From assembly GCA_030695285.1 (NCBI GenBank), contig JAUYTF010000163.1:1-8578 (forward strand): a stretch of DNA of 8,578 nucleotides. The letters run 5' to 3'. The position numbers and the translations under genes are program-made. Below are positions 5,791 through 8,578 of the stretch, piece after piece (the stretch's first letter is position 1; the number at the start of each line of letters is the position of its first letter). Source of the stretch: Eubacteriales bacterium (GTDB taxonomy: Bacteria > Bacillota > Clostridia > Christensenellales > CAG-138). Under the pieces are notes generated by a model, which worked only from the letters and a program-made list of their open reading frames with translations, had not been told where the DNA came from and did not search any database.

Positions 5791-5822
5791 ATTTTGTTGA
5801 TTCCATATCATTCAAACAAAAT
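5791..5822 (+). promoter_or_regulatory. Leader stem-loop just upstream of the ribosome binding site
   Basis: ATTTTGTT (5791-5798) and AACAAAAT (5815-5822) form a perfect eight-base inverted repeat with 16 bases between, and GA/TC can extend it past one bulged A. It ends eight bases before the GGGAGGT ribosome binding site, so it could act as an RNA stem or a DNA operator. Confidence 0.4.
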
Positions 5823-5845
5823 TTCATCTGGGAGGTACGAAATCC

Positions 5846-6481
5846 ATGCTCTTTGGAGACGACGTTCTCAAGCCGCTGGCGGATCTTGCAAAAGAAGCCG
5901 TGCGCAGTACGGGCAACTTCAACTGGACGTTCATCGCCATACTCGCGTTTGTGGTGATGATCTATGTGGACGAAATCCACAAGAAGAACTACAAGGCCAT
6001 CGCCGCCGCGCTGATGCTCTACAGCGTGCACTGGCTCTACGAGATCGCCAACGCGGTGATCGCCCACTTCACCGGCTACGCGCTCTGGACGGTCTCGCCG
6101 GAGAGCACGAGTTTTATTCTGCTCATCGGCGTAAGCTGGGAGCTTTCGATGATGTTCGCAGTCGCGGGCTTTACGTCCAAACTGTTGCCCGCAGACAAAA
6201 ACATGAAGATGCTCGGCGTTAACAACCGCATCACTTTCGCCATCGGCAGCGCGCTGTTCTTCTCCGCCATCGAGATTTTCCTCGCCTCAACGCCCGCGTT
6301 CATCTGGGTCTACAAATGGTGGGGCGCCATTCCCGTGTTTGTCACGACCTATATCCCCTTCTTCCTTGCAAGCTACCTGATCTACGACAAGGAGCCCAAG
6401 ACGCAGAAGAAGTGGATCCTCTCGCTCGTTTGCGTCAACATCGTGCTGCTTGCGGTGCTCGTTCCGCTCGGCATCATCTGA
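5846..6481 (+). CDS. Six-helix integral membrane protein of unknown function
   Basis: A 211-residue protein I do not recognise. Six hydrophobic segments are visible at about residues 26-41, 50-73, 89-109, 128-155, 159-180 and 190-211, with short polar loops and a lysine-rich stretch (KEPKTQKK, 182-189) before the last helix. No signal peptide or soluble domain is present. Several ionisable residues lie in or at the edge of the helices: E43 and H45, H62 with E66 (HWLYE), E99 (SWEL) and E143 (AIEIF), together with many tryptophans. Such buried acids and histidines can mark metal sites, proton paths or membrane enzymes; which applies is unknown. GGGAGGT nine bases before ATG 5846 fixes the start, and a near-consensus promoter drives it as a single-gene unit ended by its own terminator. 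Confidence 0.85.
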   Translation: MLFGDDVLKPLADLAKEAVRSTGNFNWTFIAILAFVVMIYVDEIHKKNYKAIAAALMLYSVHWLYEIANAVIAHFTGYALWTVSPESTSFILLIGVSWELSMMFAVAGFTSKLLPADKNMKMLGVNNRITFAIGSALFFSAIEIFLASTPAFIWVYKWWGAIPVFVTTYIPFFLASYLIYDKEPKTQKKWILSLVCVNIVLLAVLVPLGII

Positions 6482-6505
6482 TCGGTTGAACAATAGTGTA
6501 TGTTA

Positions 6506-6521
6506 GGAGCGAAAGTGCTCC
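6506..6521 (+). other. Small hairpin ahead of the terminator
   Basis: GGAGC-GAAAGT-GCTCC, a five-base-pair stem 14 bases upstream of the terminator. It has no T run and probably adds structure to the 3' end of the mRNA. Confidence 0.4.
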
Positions 6522-6534
6522 ACGCCTCTCTACT

Positions 6535-6563
6535 AGCCGTGCCTTCGGGTGCGGCTTTTTTTT
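6535..6563 (+). terminator. Rho-independent terminator of the membrane-protein gene
   Basis: AGCCGTGCC (6535-6543), UUCG tetraloop, GGTGCGGCT (6548-6556) with two G-U pairs, then eight T ending at 6563. The last base is shared with the stop codon of the convergent DUF4180 gene. Confidence 0.93.
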
Positions 6564-6928
6564 CACACGCGGGAGAGTTTCTCCACGGCTTCTTTCACCG
6601 TCGCAACAAAGAACACGTGGCTTGCGTTGTTGCTCTCGTAGATGAAGTCACGCAGGGGCTTGCTCGTGTAGCCGGAGAAGTCCCCGACGATGGCAACCTT
6701 GAGCTGATAGTTGACAAACTTCTGCAAAATATCACCCGCCAGCCCGCTGCTGAGCAAAAAAAAGCGCTCGTCCAGCGCCGCCTTGGGTAAGATCATGCGA
6801 TCGGCTACCGTCTCATAGCGCACCGTCGCCATCAGGTCGAGCGCGGACTGCACGTCGGTGATCAACGTTTCTTCGGTTTCGATTTGCGCGATGACTTCGC
6901 CATTTTGTTGGATCGAATGGATATTCAT
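6563..6928 (-). CDS. DUF4180 domain protein
   Basis: A 121-residue soluble protein matching my recollection of the DUF4180 family along its full length. Typical blocks are MNIHSIQQNGEVIAQI (1-16), LITDVQSALDLMATV (22-36), FFLLSSGLAGDILQKFVNY (56-74), VAIVGDFSGYTSKPLRDFI (78-96) and YESNNASHVFF (97-107). No biochemical role is established for the family to my knowledge. AAGGAG lies about six to seven bases before its ATG. The ATG overlaps the stop of the upstream pseudouridine synthase gene (ATGA), which predicts co-transcription and translational coupling. Its stop touches the T run of the convergent membrane-protein terminator, so there is almost no space between the two opposing genes, and no separate minus-strand terminator is evident. 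Confidence 0.88.
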   Translation of the reverse strand: MNIHSIQQNGEVIAQIETEETLITDVQSALDLMATVRYETVADRMILPKAALDERFFLLSSGLAGDILQKFVNYQLKVAIVGDFSGYTSKPLRDFIYESNNASHVFFVATVKEAVEKLSRV

Positions 6929-7857
6929 ATTGTATCTCCTTTTGGGATGGTTTTGCTCAGTTCTGTTATTCTCTCTGTTGGCAGATCGATCAGCCGTCGC
7001 ATATCCTCCGGCAAATCCGCCGTCAGGTGTATATGTTCACCCGAAATCGGGTGCGTCAGCGCGAGCTCATAGGAATGCAGCGCAGGACGCGCGATCAGCT
7101 CCCGATCCTCCGCGCCGTAGAGCCAATCCCCCGCGAGCGGGAAGCCGACCGCCGCCATGTGGACGCGTAGCTGGTGCGTGCGCCCCGTGCGCGGAATCAA
7201 TCGCAACAGTGTGAATCTCTCGTTTGCCGCTATCGTTTCATATTCCGTGTGCGCGCTCTGTCCGCCGCCCCGTATCGCCCGCTGATAGGTCGAGCCCTCC
7301 GCCATACCGATCGGCAGATCGATCACGCCGCAAGGCGGAATAACGCAACCGCAGGCGATGCCGAGATAGGTGCGCGCATAAGCGCTGTGCATCTGACGGC
7401 GCAGCCGCTCGTGGATGTATCCGCTCTTGGCAAACGCGATGAGGCCGGATGTGCCGCGATCCAGCCTGCTGATCGGATGCGGGCTGATCCTGCCGCCTAG
7501 ATAATGACACACCGCGTTTTCGAGCGTGAACTCTTCGGGGTCTCGCGTGCTTTGATGCACCGCGATGCCCGCCGGTTTGTCGAGAATCAGCAAGTCGTCA
7601 TCCTCATAGCGTACATCGAGCGAGCACGCCATCGGCACGATGTGGCCGTCCGGCTGGTCGCCAATTTCAGCCGCGAGCACGTCGCCCGCCGTCACCCGCG
7701 CGGTGACATAGCAGCGCGTGCCGTTGAGCAATATGCCCGCTTCGCGCCGCTTGAGGCGGGAGATGTGCGAACTTGAGCACGCAAGCTCACGACGCAGGAT
7801 GCTTAAGACCGTGCGCCCCTCATCTGCCGGGGTTGCGGCATAGGTTAAAACGCGCAT
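6925..7857 (-). CDS. RluA-family rRNA/tRNA pseudouridine synthase
   Basis: A 310-residue enzyme that isomerises uridine to pseudouridine in structured RNA; which RNA and position cannot be read from sequence. An S4-like RNA-binding domain covers about residues 12-67 (SRLKRREAGILLNGT). The catalytic domain holds DDLLILDKPAGIAVHQS (88-104), the active-site loop PISRLDRGTSG with catalytic D133, and GRTHQLRVHM (225-234). The usual histidine of HRLD is serine here, which occurs in some RluA-like proteins. I prefer ATG 7857, with AAGGGG 11 bases upstream. GTG 7866 would add three residues but lies only two bases from that site. The gene overlaps DUF4180 by four bases as the first member of a two-gene operon. 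I found no convincing promoter for it. Confidence 0.92.
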   Translation of the reverse strand: MRVLTYAATPADEGRTVLSILRRELACSSSHISRLKRREAGILLNGTRCYVTARVTAGDVLAAEIGDQPDGHIVPMACSLDVRYEDDDLLILDKPAGIAVHQSTRDPEEFTLENAVCHYLGGRISPHPISRLDRGTSGLIAFAKSGYIHERLRRQMHSAYARTYLGIACGCVIPPCGVIDLPIGMAEGSTYQRAIRGGGQSAHTEYETIAANERFTLLRLIPRTGRTHQLRVHMAAVGFPLAGDWLYGAEDRELIARPALHSYELALTHPISGEHIHLTADLPEDMRRLIDLPTERITELSKTIPKGDTI

Positions 7858-8082
7858 CGATTCCACATCCCCTTCGCCATTTCTCGCTTATCTGCTTCAC
7901 TTTACCGCAAGCGGGAGAAAAACACAACGCGTTTCCCGCTCGCCTCTCGCTTCTCTGGGGTGAACGCTGCAACTCTGTGCGAATAAGCGAGGTGAATTGT
8001 TGCTTTCTTGCGTCAAATGCACGTTTTCGCTTTTCAAGAAAATTATAATTGTTAGATTTCTGGGGCATTTTGCTGGATTGCC

Positions 8083-8114
8083 TTTTAAGATCCAATCGCA
8101 TCCGTTATACTAAA
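8083..8114 (+). promoter_or_regulatory. trxA: Candidate trxA promoter
   Basis: TATACT (8106-8111) is a good -10; TTTTAA (8083-8088) stands 17 bases upstream as a weak -35. The stretch AAGATCCAATCG (8087-8098) and TATACTAAA (8106-8114) resemble the region 1127-1150 upstream of adhE. Confidence 0.5.
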
Positions 8115-8120
8115 GTCAAG

Positions 8121-8138
8121 GATACGAAAAAACGTATC
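8121..8138 (+). promoter_or_regulatory. Leader stem-loop of trxA
   Basis: GATACG-AAAAAA-CGTATC is a perfect six-base inverted repeat just after the predicted transcription start, followed by GTGTATCG, a near-repeat of the right arm. There is no T run, so it is more likely a 5' stabilising stem or operator than a terminator. Confidence 0.45.
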
Positions 8139-8171
8139 GTGTATCGAATTTTTAAGTAAGGAGTGGTCAAA

Positions 8172-8483
8172 ATGGCTGTTGTCAATATCACCAACGCAAA
8201 TTTTAAAGAAGAGGTTCTGGAGAGCGACAAGAAGGTGCTGGTCGATTTCTGGGCATCGTGGTGCGGGCCCTGCCGCATGGTCTCCCCCATCGTGGAAGAA
8301 ATCGCGGCGGAAAACAGCGCGATCAAGGTCGCGAAGATCAACATTGACGAGCAGCCGCAGCTCGCGAGCCAGTATGGCGTGATGAGCATCCCCACGCTGA
8401 TGGTGTTTGAAAACGGCGAGGCGGCGGACAAAGCCGTCGGCGCGCGCAACAAGGCGTTCATCCTCCAGATGCTCGAAGGCTAA
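8172..8483 (+). CDS. trxA: Thioredoxin
   Basis: A 103-residue single-domain thioredoxin, the standard cytoplasmic size, which reduces protein disulfides and is recharged by thioredoxin reductase (not in this window). It has the redox motif WCGPC (30-34, cysteines 31 and 34), buried D25 in VDFWASW, K55 in VAKINID, the cis-proline P74 in SIPTLMVF and the closing glycine turn FENG (79-82). No signal peptide or extra domain is present. I chose ATG 8172, with AAGGAG eight bases upstream; GTG 8163 overlaps that site and is unlikely. The gene looks monocistronic, with its own promoter and a hairpin leader. Confidence 0.96.
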   Translation: MAVVNITNANFKEEVLESDKKVLVDFWASWCGPCRMVSPIVEEIAAENSAIKVAKINIDEQPQLASQYGVMSIPTLMVFENGEAADKAVGARNKAFILQMLEG

Positions 8484-8508
8484 TTTCTCGTTCCGAGCAA
8501 ATTTAAAA

Positions 8509-8538
8509 CTCCCCGCGCAAAACAACACGGGGAGCTTT
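8509..8538 (+). terminator. Probable terminator of trxA
   Basis: CTCCCCG (8509-8515) pairs perfectly with CGGGGAG (8528-8534) around a 12-base loop. Only three T follow, so termination may be imperfect or Rho-assisted. Confidence 0.65.
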
Positions 8539-8578
8539 ACGTCGGCATAATTCCGGGGTTTCCAAAGGGGGTTACCCC

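Larger units (their letters stand above)
7858..8171. other. Divergent intergenic region between the pseudouridine synthase gene and trxA
   Basis: No credible gene is seen here. Its left part (7881-7991) carries CTCGCTT repeats: CTCGCTTAT (7883-7891), CTCGCTT (7946-7952) and the complementary ATAAGCGAG (7983-7991). An inverted repeat, AGCGGGA (7910-7916) with TCCCGCT (7934-7940), could form a stem in the minus-strand leader. The right part is AT-rich with the palindrome AATTATAATT (8041-8050), which reads TATAAT on both strands but lacks matching -35 elements. The trxA promoter and leader occupy the right end. Confidence 0.5.

Noticed and set aside
7820..8101. Minus-strand frame of 93 codons upstream of the pseudouridine synthase gene
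   Set aside because: It overlaps the start of the synthase gene in another frame, has no family resemblance and no ribosome binding site.
8541..8578. GC-rich inverted repeat GGGG-TTA-CCCC at the right edge
   Set aside because: Too short and cut by the window end to say what it is.

Overview
The window looks like an ordinary chromosomal stretch of a fermentative, probably anaerobic member of the Bacillota (Clostridia-like). It has fairly GC-rich genes, strong AGGAGG-type ribosome binding sites, sigma-A-like promoters in AT-rich gaps, a bifunctional AdhE and a DUF4180 protein. This placement is inferred from gene content only; no rRNA or tRNA is present.

Layout. The 3' tail of a probable amidohydrolase (1-98) is followed by a LysR-type regulator (147-1079) with its own terminator. 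A 335-bp regulatory gap follows, holding two inverted repeats, promoter candidates and a tandem 17-bp repeat that runs into the ribosome binding site of adhE (1415-4036), the acetyl-CoA to ethanol enzyme. After adhE come a decayed copy of the last 44 bases of adhE, a terminator, an APH/choline-kinase-fold phosphotransferase (4213-4965), and a FlK-like hot-dog thioesterase (5070-5462) with its own promoter and hairpin leader. The end of the thioesterase gene is repeated about four times in a 55-bp tandem array, followed by a terminator. A near-consensus promoter then drives an unrecognised six-helix membrane protein (5846-6481). Facing it on the minus strand are an RluA-family pseudouridine synthase (6925-7857) and a DUF4180 gene (6563-6928), joined by an ATGA overlap. 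A divergent gap leads to trxA, a classic thioredoxin (8172-8483), and its terminator.

How the genes fit together. AdhE, the adjacent LysR regulator and thioredoxin suggest a redox and fermentation theme, and the adhE and trxA upstream regions share an AAGATC(C)AATCG...TATACTAAA block. The other genes are housekeeping or of unknown role and look independently transcribed. No mobile element, CRISPR array or defence system is visible.

The most unusual signal is at gene ends. Two unrelated genes (adhE and the thioesterase) each carry diverged copies of their own 3' coding end, stop codon included, just downstream, and in both cases the copies are offset by exactly 55 bp. A third gene (the membrane protein) has a short sequence starting at its stop codon that echoes the thioesterase array. 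I know of no named system that explains this.
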